Shown here one piece after another: positions 28,437 to 37,493 of a DNA stretch of 64,000 bases. The notes below the pieces were generated by a model that saw only the letters and a list, made by a program, of their open reading frames with translations, had not been told where the DNA came from and did no database searches. How positions within the stretch are numbered: the stretch's first letter is position 1; each line of letters opens with the position of its first letter. The stretch is from positions 248,001-312,000 of the forward strand of contig NZ_BOPF01000003.1 of assembly GCF_016863615.1 (NCBI RefSeq), given 5' to 3'. A program made the position numbers and the translations under genes. This DNA is from Virgisporangium aliadipatigenens (GTDB taxonomy: Bacteria > Actinomycetota > Actinomycetes > Mycobacteriales > Micromonosporaceae).

Positions 28437-30068
28437 TCAGTCGCCGACCGGGCCGGCCATGGCCGCGCGCAGGGTGTTCGCCAGGTCGGCGTCGGTGCTG
28501 CGGTACGACGGGGCGCCGGTCGCCGCCGACAGGGCGCGCAGGGCGTTCACGTCGGCGTCGGCGCCCAGGGCCACCGTCACCACCGGCACGCGGCGGGTGT
28601 CGGAGGCCAGCGCGGCGTGCGCCTCCTCCGCCGTCGGGCCGCCCGTGTCGTCCTCGTCCCGGCCGTCGCTGATCAGCACCACAACGGTGGTCGTTCCGGG
28701 GTGGAGGCGGGCGCGCATGCTCGCCTGGGCCGCGATCGCGGTGTCGTACAGGCCGCAGTTGCCGCCGGGCTCGGTCGTCCCGAGCACCGTCGGGAGGGCC
28801 ATGTGCGTGGCGCGGGCGGGTCCCGGGGGCAGGAGTTCGCGGTGGTCGCGCATGCCGTCCAGGCGGGTCGCGTAGATCCAGATCCCGACCTGCGCGTCGG
28901 GCCCCAGGTCCGCCGTCACGCTCACCGCCGCCTCCTTCATCACCTCCCATCGGGAACGCCCGTAGCCCTGCGCCCGCTCCGCCGTCGACCCGGAGACGTC
29001 CAGCACCAGGAGGGCGTTCACCGGGCGGGAGAGGGCGGTCCACCGCTGCGCCGCGCGGCTCGGGGCCGTCACGTCCAGCGGGAACCCGGTGGGCGACGGC
29101 GCCTCCAGCCCGGCCGCCCGCAGCCGCTGCTGCCCCGCCGCCGAGCGCAGATACTCCAGGAACGCCCGCGCCACGCGACGGCGTTCGGCCGGGGCGTCGA
29201 GCAGCGCGTACGGGAAGTCCGCGTCGGCGGCGGCGTCGAGCGGGCGCACGCTCACCAGCGGCGTGCGCGGCGCGGCGGCGTTGTAGGCGCGCACCTCCCG
29301 TTCGAGCGCGGGGAACGCCGACGCCAGCGCCGTCGCGCCGCCCGGCCCGGCGGTGTCCGCCCGGCGCAACGCGTCGAGCAGCGGCTCGCCGTCGTCCTCG
29401 GTGGCGGCCCGCGCCTCGCGCAGCGCGGCGGCGCCGTCGAGTTCCTGGTCGCTGAGCGCCGCGTTGGCGTCCCGGTCGAGCAGCGCCACCAGCCCGTGCA
29501 GCGCGGCGGTGGAACGCAGCGGGTCCCGCACGGCGAGCCGGAACGGCCCCCACTCCGGGTGGCCGGAGGCCTCCCAGCCGGGCCGGGCGATCAGTTCGCG
29601 CCAGCGCGGGGGAGTGTTCGTCCAGCCGATCGCGGCGGCCATCGGCGCCGGCATCGCCAGCACGACCGGGCTGCGCCCGAGGCTCTCCGCACCGCGGCGG
29701 TTGGCCGGCAGCCAGGCGGAGGAGTCCGGCACCCAGGCGTCCGGCAGCACCGCCCCGACCCCGTAGGTCAGCTCCTGCGCCACGAGGGCCGGTTCGCGGG
29801 GGACGACGGTCACCGTGGCGCAGCGGCCGTCGACCTTGGGCTCGCCGGCGGTCCACTCCTTGGCGAGCGCCGCCAGCACCCCGGACACGCCGGGGGTCAC
29901 CGCGACGGTGGCTCGTGACGTTCCCCCGCAGGAGGCCGCGGAGATGAACGCGTAACCGGCGGACGCGCCCGACAGCGCGACGGCGGCGGCCACGATCCCG
30001 ACCACCCACGGCACGGCGAGGTGCGCGCGCCGGTGGGTACCGGTGCGGGCCCGGTGGACAGATGGCAT
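28437..30068 (-). CDS. Substrate-binding-like protein fused to a VWA domain
   Basis: A 543-residue exported or membrane-anchored protein. One N-terminal helix (about 19-41) is followed by a periplasmic-binding-protein-like region (VAVTPGVSGVLAALAKEW, about 50-330) and a C-terminal von Willebrand factor A domain from about 345 with an intact MIDAS motif DVSGS and LISDGRDEDD. This combination is frequent in actinomycetes and acts outside the membrane in metal-dependent adhesion; the ligand is unknown. It is transcribed toward the pirin promoter. Confidence 0.8.
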   Translation of the reverse strand: MPSVHRARTGTHRRAHLAVPWVVGIVAAAVALSGASAGYAFISAASCGGTSRATVAVTPGVSGVLAALAKEWTAGEPKVDGRCATVTVVPREPALVAQELTYGVGAVLPDAWVPDSSAWLPANRRGAESLGRSPVVLAMPAPMAAAIGWTNTPPRWRELIARPGWEASGHPEWGPFRLAVRDPLRSTAALHGLVALLDRDANAALSDQELDGAAALREARAATEDDGEPLLDALRRADTAGPGGATALASAFPALEREVRAYNAAAPRTPLVSVRPLDAAADADFPYALLDAPAERRRVARAFLEYLRSAAGQQRLRAAGLEAPSPTGFPLDVTAPSRAAQRWTALSRPVNALLVLDVSGSTAERAQGYGRSRWEVMKEAAVSVTADLGPDAQVGIWIYATRLDGMRDHRELLPPGPARATHMALPTVLGTTEPGGNCGLYDTAIAAQASMRARLHPGTTTVVVLISDGRDEDDTGGPTAEEAHAALASDTRRVPVVTVALGADADVNALRALSAATGAPSYRSTDADLANTLRAAMAGPVGD

Positions 30069-30191
30069 CGACGGATGCCTTTCGAGGGGAACGTCAGGCA
30101 GGGGCCGGATCAGTGTATGTGTCCGACACGGTGGGTGAAGTGTCCCGCGCGGCGGCGAGCGGTAGATGCCGCTTTGTTAGCGTCCCGTGCC

Positions 30192-30695
30192 ATGACGATG
30201 CGGCCGATCCGTCTATTGGGCGACCCGGTGCTGCGGACGCCCGCCGAGCCGGTGACGGCGTTCGACGGGAGCCTGCGCGACCTCGTGGACGACCTGATGG
30301 ACACGCTGCTCGGCGCGGAGGGGCGGGCCGGGGTGGCGGCCCCGCAGATCGGGGTGCCGCTGCGGGTCTTCGCCTACAAGGCGGGCGGGCGGGTCGGCTA
30401 CGTGGTCAACCCGGTCCTGACCGTCGGCGACGAGCCGCAGGAGGGCGACGAGGGCTGCCTGTCCATCCCCGAGCTGTACTTCCCGCGCCGGCGCGCCATG
30501 GAGGCCACCGTCGAGGGCCTCGACCGGGACGGGAACGCCGTCACGGTCTCCGGCAGCGGCTTCCTCGCGCGGGCGTTGCAGCACGAGACCGGCCACCTCG
30601 ACGGGGTGCTCTACATCGACGGGCTCACCGGCGACCCCCGACGCCAGGCGCTACGGGCGGTGCGCTCGGCACCGTGGGCACGGGCGCCCCGATAG
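30192..30695 (+). CDS. def: Peptide deformylase
   Basis: Removes the formyl group from N-terminal methionine of new proteins. 167 residues with all three motifs: GVAAPQIG (47-54), EGCLSIP (C89) and QHETGHLDG (H131, E132, H135). ATG 30192 is preceded by a weak purine stretch. The 3' end overlaps the convergent tetR gene by 71 bp, so antisense interference is possible. Actinomycetes often hold several def copies. Confidence 0.92.
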   Translation: MTMRPIRLLGDPVLRTPAEPVTAFDGSLRDLVDDLMDTLLGAEGRAGVAAPQIGVPLRVFAYKAGGRVGYVVNPVLTVGDEPQEGDEGCLSIPELYFPRRRAMEATVEGLDRDGNAVTVSGSGFLARALQHETGHLDGVLYIDGLTGDPRRQALRAVRSAPWARAPR

Positions 30696-31257
30696 CTCCC
30701 CCGGCGGGCGGCGGTAGCCGCAGCACCGCGCACGCGGCGTCGAGCAACGTCGTGCGCAGGTCGTCCTCGGTGACCTCCGGCAGCAGGCTGCCCGAGCTCA
30801 TCGCCACGCCGATGGTGTCGAGCGCGACCTGGGCGCGGATCCGGTCGGGGCCGCTCGGTTCGGGGCCGGCGAGCCAGCGCTGTACCTGCCGGACGGTGGC
30901 GGTGACGTTGTCGACGGTCGGCGCGAACACCGCGAGCACCGCCCCGGCGTCGCGCATCAGCAGCGTGACGATGGCGCGGTGGCCGAGCATCATGTCGAGG
31001 TAGGCGTCCAGCGCGAACCGCTTGTGCTCCGGCGTCTGGGGCAGGGCGACCACTTCGGCGCCGAGGCGTTCCCAGCCCTTCACCAGCGGGTCGACGATCG
31101 ACGTGAGCAGCGCCTGCTTCGACGGGTAGTGGTAGTAGAGCGACGCCTTGGTGATGCCGACCCGGTCGGCGATCTCGCGCAGGCTCGTGACCTCGTACCC
31201 CTGCCGTACGAACAGCTCCAGCGCGGCCGCTCTGATCTGGTCGCGCGTGTCTTCCAT
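30625..31257 (-). CDS. TetR-family transcriptional regulator
   Basis: A 210-residue repressor with an N-terminal helix-turn-helix (EVTSLREIADRVGITKASLYYHYPSKQALL) and a helical ligand-binding part. It is divergent from the MMPL exporter; a 20-bp palindrome between them is its probable operator. The C-terminal about 30 residues are Pro/Gly-rich and lie on the strand opposite to the end of def. Confidence 0.92.
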   Translation of the reverse strand: MEDTRDQIRAAALELFVRQGYEVTSLREIADRVGITKASLYYHYPSKQALLTSIVDPLVKGWERLGAEVVALPQTPEHKRFALDAYLDMMLGHRAIVTLLMRDAGAVLAVFAPTVDNVTATVRQVQRWLAGPEPSGPDRIRAQVALDTIGVAMSSGSLLPEVTEDDLRTTLLDAACAVLRLPPPAGGAIGAPVPTVPSAPPVAPGVGGRR

Positions 31258-31328
31258 TTGTCCAGTTTCCCCTTACGTCGGATACCCGCGTGACTGTATC
31301 GCGGCTGTCGCTGGTACATTTTGGATCT

Positions 31329-31348
31329 TACCTACCGTGCGGCAGGTA
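31329..31348. promoter_or_regulatory. Probable TetR operator
   Basis: TACCTACCGTGCGGCAGGTA has perfect 5-bp outer arms (TACCT/AGGTA) and partial inner symmetry. It sits between the divergent tetR and MMPL genes, 24 bp before the exporter ATG, and overlaps its likely promoter or early leader, as expected for local repression. Confidence 0.65.
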
Positions 31349-31371
31349 GAGACTGGCAAAGGGGGAGCCGC

Positions 31372-33540
31372 ATGTTCGACAGATTCGCGCGGGTGGTGGT
31401 GCACCACCCGTGGAAAGTGATCGGCGTCTGGCTGGTGATCCTGGTCGGGTCGATGTTCGCGCCGCGCCTCGCCGACCTGGTCAACACGGACCAGGCCAAC
31501 TTCCTCCCGGACAGCTACGAGTCGGTCAAGGCGCAGCAGCTGGGGAACGAGGCGTTCGGCAAGAAGGACGACGGGGCCAGCGTCACCATCGTCATCAAGC
31601 GCACCGACGGCGGCGCGCTCAGCGAGACCGACCGCGCCCGGGTGGCCGAGACGGCCCAGAAGATCAACGCCAAGGGCATCGAGCGGGTCAAGGGGGCGTT
31701 CGCCGGCGAGCAGACCGTCTCGCCCAACAAGCAGGTCCAGCTCGTGACCGTCGGCCTCGAGGGGCTGCCCGACGATCCCAAGCTCGGCGACGCCGTCCAC
31801 GCGCTGCGCACCGAGACCGGCGGGGCGCTCGACGGTTCGGGGCTCTCCTACGCGGTCACCGGCGACGCGGCCCTCGTCGTGGACAACCAGGACGCGTTCG
31901 ACGACGCGCTGCTGATCGTCAGCATCGTCACGCTCGTTCTGGTCATCGGGCTGCTCCTGATCATCTACCGGAGTCCGCTGGCCGCACTTCTTCCGGTGGT
32001 CACGGTCGGCATCGTCTCCGTCGTCGCCAGCGGCCTCATCGCGACCGCCGCGAAGACGTTCGACCTGCAGGTGGACCCGTCGCTGTCGACCATCCTCACC
32101 GTCGTGCTCTACGGCGTGGGCACGGACTACATCGTCTTCCTGCTGTTCCGCTACCGGGAGCGGCTGCGCGCCGGCGACTCCGCCAAGGAAGCGCTGGCCG
32201 TCGCCCTGGCCCGGGTCGGCGAGGTGATCGCCTCCGCGGCCGCGGCCATCGTGATCGCGTTCGGGGCGCTGATCCTGGCGATCTTCGGCGGGTTCCGCAG
32301 CCTCGGGCCGGGCCTCGGCATCGCCGTCGTGGTCATGGCGATCGCCGCCGTCACCCTCGTTCCGGCCATCGTCTCCCTCGTGGGAACGAAGGTGTTCTGG
32401 CCCTCCAAGGCGTGGCGGAAGACCCCGCGCGGGGCGGTGTTCCAGCGGCTCGGGCAGTTCACCGGCCGGCGGCCGGCGGTGGTCGCACTTCTTTCCGGGG
32501 GCATCCTGGTGCTGCTGTCACTGGGCGCGCTCGGCATCAAGGCCGACTACGACCAGTTCGGGCAGCTGCCCGGCGACACCGAGTCGGCGCGGGGCATCAA
32601 GGATCTGCAGGCCGGGTTCCCCGCCGGGGCGCTCAACCCGACGACCGTGTACGTCAAGTCGAACGGCGGGGCGCTCGACGCCGCCGCGCTGGAGCCGTAT
32701 ACGCAGAAGTTGACGCAGGTCAAGGGCGTGGGCGGGGTGATGCCGGGGCCGGACGGGAAGCCGTTCGCGCTCAACCCGGACGGCTCCGTCGCACAGATCA
32801 ACCTCCTGCTGACCAGCAGCCCGTACGCCAACGCCGCGCTCGAGATCGCCGGCGAGACGCTGCGCGACGCGGCACACTCCCACGCGCCGCCGAACAGCAC
32901 GGCGTTGGTGGGCGGGGTCAGCTCCGTCTTCGCCGACATCCGCGACGCCAACACGCGCGACCTGTGGGTGATCTTCCCGACCGCCGGTGCGCTGATCGCG
33001 TTGATCCTCGCGCTGATGCTGCGCAGCCTCGTGGCGCCGCTGTACCTCATGGCGGCCGTGGTGCTCGGGTTCGTGGCGACGCTCGGGGCCACCGTGCTGG
33101 CGTTCCAGGGGGTGCAGGACCGGGCCGGGCTGTCGTTCTCGCTGCCGATCATCCTCTACCTGTTCGTGGTGGCGATCGGCACCGACTACAACATCCTGAT
33201 GATCGCCCGGCTGCGCGAGGAGGCGCGGCTCGGCAACGATCCCCGCACCGCCGCCGACCTGGCGATCGAGCACGGCGGCCCGTCGGTCGGCGCGGCCGGT
33301 GTGATCCTGGCGGGGACGTTCGCGTCGATGCTCTTCGCCGGTGTGGCGTTCCTGACCGAGATGGGCTTCGCGGTGTCGGTGGGCATCCTGCTCTCGGCGT
33401 TCGTCATGTCGATCTTCCTGGTGCCGAGCGTCACGGCGCTGCTCGGCCACGCCGCGTGGTGGCCCGGGCACGGTGACGCGGTGCGCAACGGGGCCGCTCA
33501 CGAAGACGTTCCCACGGAAGAACCGCAACCGGTGCGATAG
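31372..33540 (+). CDS. MMPL-family RND exporter
   Basis: A 722-residue membrane transporter with about 12 helices in two halves, each following a large extracytoplasmic loop. The first helix is VIGVWLVILVGSMFAPRLA. Conserved acidic segments GTDYIVFLLFRYRERL and GTDYNILMIARLREE mark the paired GTDY motifs used for proton-driven transport. MMPL proteins export lipids or drugs. GGGGGAG lies 4 bp before the ATG. Regulated by the divergent TetR. Confidence 0.92.
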   Translation: MFDRFARVVVHHPWKVIGVWLVILVGSMFAPRLADLVNTDQANFLPDSYESVKAQQLGNEAFGKKDDGASVTIVIKRTDGGALSETDRARVAETAQKINAKGIERVKGAFAGEQTVSPNKQVQLVTVGLEGLPDDPKLGDAVHALRTETGGALDGSGLSYAVTGDAALVVDNQDAFDDALLIVSIVTLVLVIGLLLIIYRSPLAALLPVVTVGIVSVVASGLIATAAKTFDLQVDPSLSTILTVVLYGVGTDYIVFLLFRYRERLRAGDSAKEALAVALARVGEVIASAAAAIVIAFGALILAIFGGFRSLGPGLGIAVVVMAIAAVTLVPAIVSLVGTKVFWPSKAWRKTPRGAVFQRLGQFTGRRPAVVALLSGGILVLLSLGALGIKADYDQFGQLPGDTESARGIKDLQAGFPAGALNPTTVYVKSNGGALDAAALEPYTQKLTQVKGVGGVMPGPDGKPFALNPDGSVAQINLLLTSSPYANAALEIAGETLRDAAHSHAPPNSTALVGGVSSVFADIRDANTRDLWVIFPTAGALIALILALMLRSLVAPLYLMAAVVLGFVATLGATVLAFQGVQDRAGLSFSLPIILYLFVVAIGTDYNILMIARLREEARLGNDPRTAADLAIEHGGPSVGAAGVILAGTFASMLFAGVAFLTEMGFAVSVGILLSAFVMSIFLVPSVTALLGHAAWWPGHGDAVRNGAAHEDVPTEEPQPVR

Positions 33541-33548
33541 CCGGAACC

Positions 33549-33590
33549 GGTGGACGGCGCCCGGCGTTGATCGGCGCGGCGCCGTCCACC
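33549..33590 (+). terminator. Terminator after the MMPL gene
   Basis: A perfect 12-bp stem, GGTGGACGGCGC (33549-33560) with GCGCCGTCCACC (33579-33590), encloses an 18-nt loop 9 bp after the stop. It separates the exporter from the three tandem paralogues. Confidence 0.75.
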
Positions 33591-33603
33591 ACGATGTACC
33601 CCG

Positions 33604-34920
33604 ATGACGGAGAAGATGGACCGGCCCACCCGCCGGCTGCTGCGCGACGCCGACGGCCTGATCCGGATGTGGCTCATCGGCGCCACCGTGGTCGCCCTCG
33701 CGATGCTCGCCGGCCCCAACCGCTGGTTCGGCGCGGTGCTGCTCGCGATGCTCGCCGCCGGTCTGATCCTCAACGCCACCGTCCTGCGCGACGGCGTGCC
33801 GGTGACCGCGTCGACCCAGCCCGACCTGCACGCGCTGGTGCGCGGCGTCGCCGCGGAGATCGGCGCGAAACGCAAGGTCGACGTGCGGCTCACCGCCCGG
33901 GTCGAGGTCCGCGCCCGCGCCACCCGCCTGCGGCGGGAGCTGCGCATCGGGTATCCGCTGCTGGCGTTCGTGACGAGGGCGGAGCTGCGCGGGCTCGTCG
34001 CCGCCGAGCTGACCCTGTTGGAACGCCCCGACGCGCGGCTCGCCACCCGCCTGCGCGACCGGTGGGCCGCTTCGCAGCCGGACACGGCGGCGGACGAGGC
34101 CGACCGCGCCCTGCTCGCCCCGCACGCCGCCGCCCTGCTGCCCGACCTCGACAAAGCGGCCGTGGCCGCCGCCGGGGGACCCGGGGTGGCGGCCCGGGCG
34201 TACGCGCTGGTGCGCACCGGGGCGTTCGAGTACGCGCTCTATCTGGACGACAACCGGGGGCCGGGGCCGGGTTCGGGGATCCTGGACTGGGACGACGGCT
34301 GGCGGCGCCTGCTCGCCCGGGGCATCGGCGACCTGGAGTGGAGCGCCGAGGACGCCGCCTCGCTCGCCGACGCGCACCCGGGGCTGGTGGCGCAGCTGCG
34401 CTGGTTGGGAACGCGTTCGTGGCCGCTGAAGGCCGCGAGCGAGCCCGTGCCGCTCGCCCCGCTGACCGCACGGCAGCGCACCTGGCTGGCGCGGCAGACG
34501 TGGCGCATCTCCGGGCCGCGGTTCGTGCGGTGGACGACGTTCGACGCGGCGCCGGGCGAGTGGTGGCAGCAGCGGGCCACCCGGCAGGCCACCGAGTACC
34601 GCAAACTCGCCGCCGAGGTCTCGGGCGGGCTCGGCAGCATCCCCGGCGACGACGTCGAGGTCGTGCGGGTGCTGGCCGGCGTCGACGAGCAGCCGGCGAA
34701 GGAGAGCGGGACGGTGAGCACGTTCGGGGTGCTGCACGCGGCCGGGGTGCTGGTCGAGGACGCGCTGCTGCGGCGCGGGTGGACGCTTTCGCACCCGGCC
34801 GTGCGCGGCGAACTGGTCGGACCCGACGGGCAACGGGTGGACCCGCGGGCCATCCGGAGCGCCGTGGCGGAAGGGGCGCAGGGGTACCCGACCCTGCGGA
34901 CCTGGCTGAACCGCGCCTGA
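33604..34920 (+). CDS. M48-like pseudopeptidase, paralogue 1 of 3
   Basis: A 438-residue protein with two N-terminal membrane helices (about 20-57). The next part, QPDLHALVRGVAAEIGAK and RRELRIGYPLLAFVTRAELRGL, reads like the start of an M48 metallopeptidase domain, but the place where HExxH should follow reads AAELTLLERPD (A134, E135, L138), so the zinc ligands are gone. The C-terminal half contains a WWQQRATRQATEYRKL segment and ends HPAVRGELVGPDGQRVDPRAIR, a block shared by all three paralogues. Function unknown; a binding or scaffold role is possible. The M48 relation is my inference. Confidence 0.7.
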   Translation: MTEKMDRPTRRLLRDADGLIRMWLIGATVVALAMLAGPNRWFGAVLLAMLAAGLILNATVLRDGVPVTASTQPDLHALVRGVAAEIGAKRKVDVRLTARVEVRARATRLRRELRIGYPLLAFVTRAELRGLVAAELTLLERPDARLATRLRDRWAASQPDTAADEADRALLAPHAAALLPDLDKAAVAAAGGPGVAARAYALVRTGAFEYALYLDDNRGPGPGSGILDWDDGWRRLLARGIGDLEWSAEDAASLADAHPGLVAQLRWLGTRSWPLKAASEPVPLAPLTARQRTWLARQTWRISGPRFVRWTTFDAAPGEWWQQRATRQATEYRKLAAEVSGGLGSIPGDDVEVVRVLAGVDEQPAKESGTVSTFGVLHAAGVLVEDALLRRGWTLSHPAVRGELVGPDGQRVDPRAIRSAVAEGAQGYPTLRTWLNRA

Positions 34921-34950
34921 ACACGGCGTTCACCTGCGCATACTGTGCGC

Positions 34951-36216
34951 GTGGACCGGCGGACGCGTCGCCTCCTGCGCGGTCGGACGAACCGCGTGGG
35001 GCCCGTCGTGTCCGTCGTGCTGCTGGTGCTGCCGTTGGCGCTGGCCCTGGCCGACCCGAGCCCGCGCACGCTTTTCGGCAGCCTCTGCGGACTTCTCGGC
35101 GCCGTGTTCGTGCTGTGGCTCGGGCCGCTCGGGCGGCGGCCGGGGTTGCCGGTCACGGCGTTCACGCAGCCCGCGCTGCACGCATTGGTCCGGGGTGTCG
35201 CCGACGGGCTGGGCGTGCGGCGCAGATACGACGTGCGGCTGGTCGGGGAGCCCACGGTCGAGGCGAGGGTCGGGCGCCTGCGCCGCGAACTGCACATCGG
35301 CCTGCCGCTGCTGGCCGTCCTGACGCGGGCCGAGCTGCGTGCGCTGGTCGGCGGCGCGCTGGCGATCCTGGACCGCCCGGACGGCGAACTGGTCGCGAAG
35401 CTGCGCCGCAGGTGGAGCGTTCACCTGCACGAGAACGCGCGGGACGGGCTGGCTCCGCTCGCCGCCGAACTCATCCCGCCGCTCGACGCGGCGGCCGCCA
35501 CGGCTGCCGGGAGAGCCGACGTGGCGGCGTGGGCCTTCGCGCTCCAGGAAGCGGCCGACCTGGAGTACGTCCTGTACCTGGAGGACGTGGCCACACCCCC
35601 GCCTCGATGGTGGGCCAGGGCCGTCATCGACCTGGACGAGGGATGGTGCGCGCGCCTCGCGCACGGCATCGACGACCCCGTGTGGGACCGGGAGACGGCC
35701 GAGCAGTTGGCGTTCGCGCATCCGGGGCTGGCCGACGAGGCGCGACTGCTCGGCGGCCGGCACATGGTGCTGCGCACCTCCGACGACCCGGTCGAAGTCC
35801 TGCCGCTGAGCGTGCGGCAGCGGCGTCGGCTGGCGCGCGTGACCCTGGACATCCCCGCTACGTACCTCGTCGTCTGGTGCCGGATCGTGGACGCGCCGCA
35901 GGCGTGGTGGCGCAGGCGGGCCCGCCGGGAGGCCGACGAGTACCGGCTGGCGGCCGGCACCCGTTCGCGCGCCGTCGACGTCCTGGTCCTGACGGTGCTG
36001 GCCGACACGTCCACGCCGCACGAACTCCGGCACGCCGCGACCGTGCTGGTCGAGGACGCGCTGCTGCACACCGGCCGGCGGCTGGAACATCCGGCCGTGC
36101 GCGGCGTGCTGATCGGGCCCGACGGGGAGCGGATCGACCGCAAGGCCATCGACGAGGCGCTGGCCGAACCCGGCTACCCGACGCTGCGCGGGTGGCTCCA
36201 GAATGAGCCGTGCTGA
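34951..36216 (+). CDS. M48-like pseudopeptidase, paralogue 2 of 3
   Basis: A 421-residue paralogue of the preceding protein with the same plan: start DRRTRRLLRG, two membrane helices (about 18-55), QPALHALVRGVADGLG, RRELHIGLPLLAVLTRAELRAL and then GGALAILDRPD in place of the M48 zinc site. It ends HPAVRGVLIGPDGERIDRKAI and PTLRGWL. GTG 34951 matches the start of paralogue 1; a GTG at 34945 is possible. TACTGT at 34941-34946, just before it, may be a -10 element for a leaderless mRNA. The 3' end overlaps the third paralogue by 7 bp. Confidence 0.7.
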   Translation: MDRRTRRLLRGRTNRVGPVVSVVLLVLPLALALADPSPRTLFGSLCGLLGAVFVLWLGPLGRRPGLPVTAFTQPALHALVRGVADGLGVRRRYDVRLVGEPTVEARVGRLRRELHIGLPLLAVLTRAELRALVGGALAILDRPDGELVAKLRRRWSVHLHENARDGLAPLAAELIPPLDAAAATAAGRADVAAWAFALQEAADLEYVLYLEDVATPPPRWWARAVIDLDEGWCARLAHGIDDPVWDRETAEQLAFAHPGLADEARLLGGRHMVLRTSDDPVEVLPLSVRQRRRLARVTLDIPATYLVVWCRIVDAPQAWWRRRARREADEYRLAAGTRSRAVDVLVLTVLADTSTPHELRHAATVLVEDALLHTGRRLEHPAVRGVLIGPDGERIDRKAIDEALAEPGYPTLRGWLQNEPC

Positions 36217-37373
36217 CTGAGAGCCAGGGCGTGGCGGTGGACGGGACGACCCAGCCGGAATTGCACGCCCTTGTGCGGGCCACGCTCGGCCGGCTCCGGC
36301 TGGAGCCCCCGGACCGGGTGCGCCTGACCTGCGGTCCCGACATCGAGGCGCGGATCGACGGGCGCCGCCGCGAGCTGCACGTCGGCATCCAGGCGGTGCC
36401 CTGCCTGAGCGTCCCCGAACTGGCGGCCGTCATCGCCAGCCGGCTGCACCTGCTCGCCCGGCCGGACGCGAGGAAGGCGGTGCGGCGGGCCGAGGAGTGG
36501 TTCGACGTCGGCAGCGAAGCGTTCGACGAGCCGGCCGACTCCGACAGCCGCATCCGGCGGCGCTGGGCGCAGCTGGCCCCGGTCGGCCGCGAACTCATCG
36601 AGCCGGCCGACCTCGCCGCCGTCGCGGCATGCGGCTCGGTCGAGGTCGCCGCGCGGGCCCTCGCGACGGCCAACGAGGTGTCGCTGAAGTACATCGAGTA
36701 CCAGTGGGAAGTCATCGACGCGGCCCGCCCGCTGGGGCTGCTCGCCGGGACGTCGGTGATCGTGGACTTCGACGACGGGTGGCCGCGCTGGATCGGGCCC
36801 GGGTCGGACAACTGGCTGTCGGACGACGCCGAGGAGCAGGCCATGCTGCATCCGGGGCTGGCGTACGCGATGCGCCTGATCGGCGACGGGCCGATCGAGG
36901 TGCGCGTGGCGCCGGACAGCCTACGGCTCGCGCCGCTGTCCGAACGGGACCGGCGCAAGCTGGCGCGGGAGAGCGCCCAGGCCACCGGAAAGATCCGGTG
37001 GGTGACGTTCGCCGAGTCGCCGGCGCAGTGGTGGCAGCAGCGGGCGGCCCGGGAGGTGTCGGCCCGCTACGGGAGTGAGTTCCGCAAGCGGCCGCCGACC
37101 CCGGCGGACCGGCTGCGCCTGGCCGAGGAGTGCGCCGCCGCCCGCGCGGCCGCCGCACCCGGCGAATGGGACGACCGCGCCATGGTCGACGGGTTCGCGC
37201 CGCTGCTCGAGGACGGGCTGCTTCCGCACGGCTGGCGGTTGGAGCATCCCGCCGTGCGCGGGGTGCTCGTCGGGCCGGACGGGGCGCGGATCGACCGGGA
37301 GATGATCGTGAAGGCGCTGGCCGAACCGGGCCTCGGGACGCTGCGGGAGTGGTGGGAGCCGGCCCGCACCTAG
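36210..37373 (+). CDS. M48-like pseudopeptidase, paralogue 3 of 3 (soluble)
   Basis: A 387-residue paralogue lacking the membrane helices. It begins directly at the domain, with QPELHALVRATLGRLRL, RRELHVGIQAVPCLSVPELAAV and ASRLHLLARPD at the lost zinc-site position. The C-terminal hallmark HPAVRGVLVGPDGARIDREMI is kept, as is WWQQRAAREVSARY. GTG 36210 lies inside the end of paralogue 2, implying coupled translation. Gene triplication followed by loss of the anchor in the last copy is the simplest reading. Confidence 0.68.
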   Translation: MLTESQGVAVDGTTQPELHALVRATLGRLRLEPPDRVRLTCGPDIEARIDGRRRELHVGIQAVPCLSVPELAAVIASRLHLLARPDARKAVRRAEEWFDVGSEAFDEPADSDSRIRRRWAQLAPVGRELIEPADLAAVAACGSVEVAARALATANEVSLKYIEYQWEVIDAARPLGLLAGTSVIVDFDDGWPRWIGPGSDNWLSDDAEEQAMLHPGLAYAMRLIGDGPIEVRVAPDSLRLAPLSERDRRKLARESAQATGKIRWVTFAESPAQWWQQRAAREVSARYGSEFRKRPPTPADRLRLAEECAAARAAAAPGEWDDRAMVDGFAPLLEDGLLPHGWRLEHPAVRGVLVGPDGARIDREMIVKALAEPGLGTLREWWEPART

Positions 37374-37493
37374 CCCGCAACCGGCACGTTTTCGCAGCTC
37401 AGAGCGTGTTCTCCGGGTCTCGGCGGGGCGGGCAACCGGGCGGCACCCGGCATGGTCCCGGGCGCACTCCGCACGGTCGGCATCTTTCTCGGC

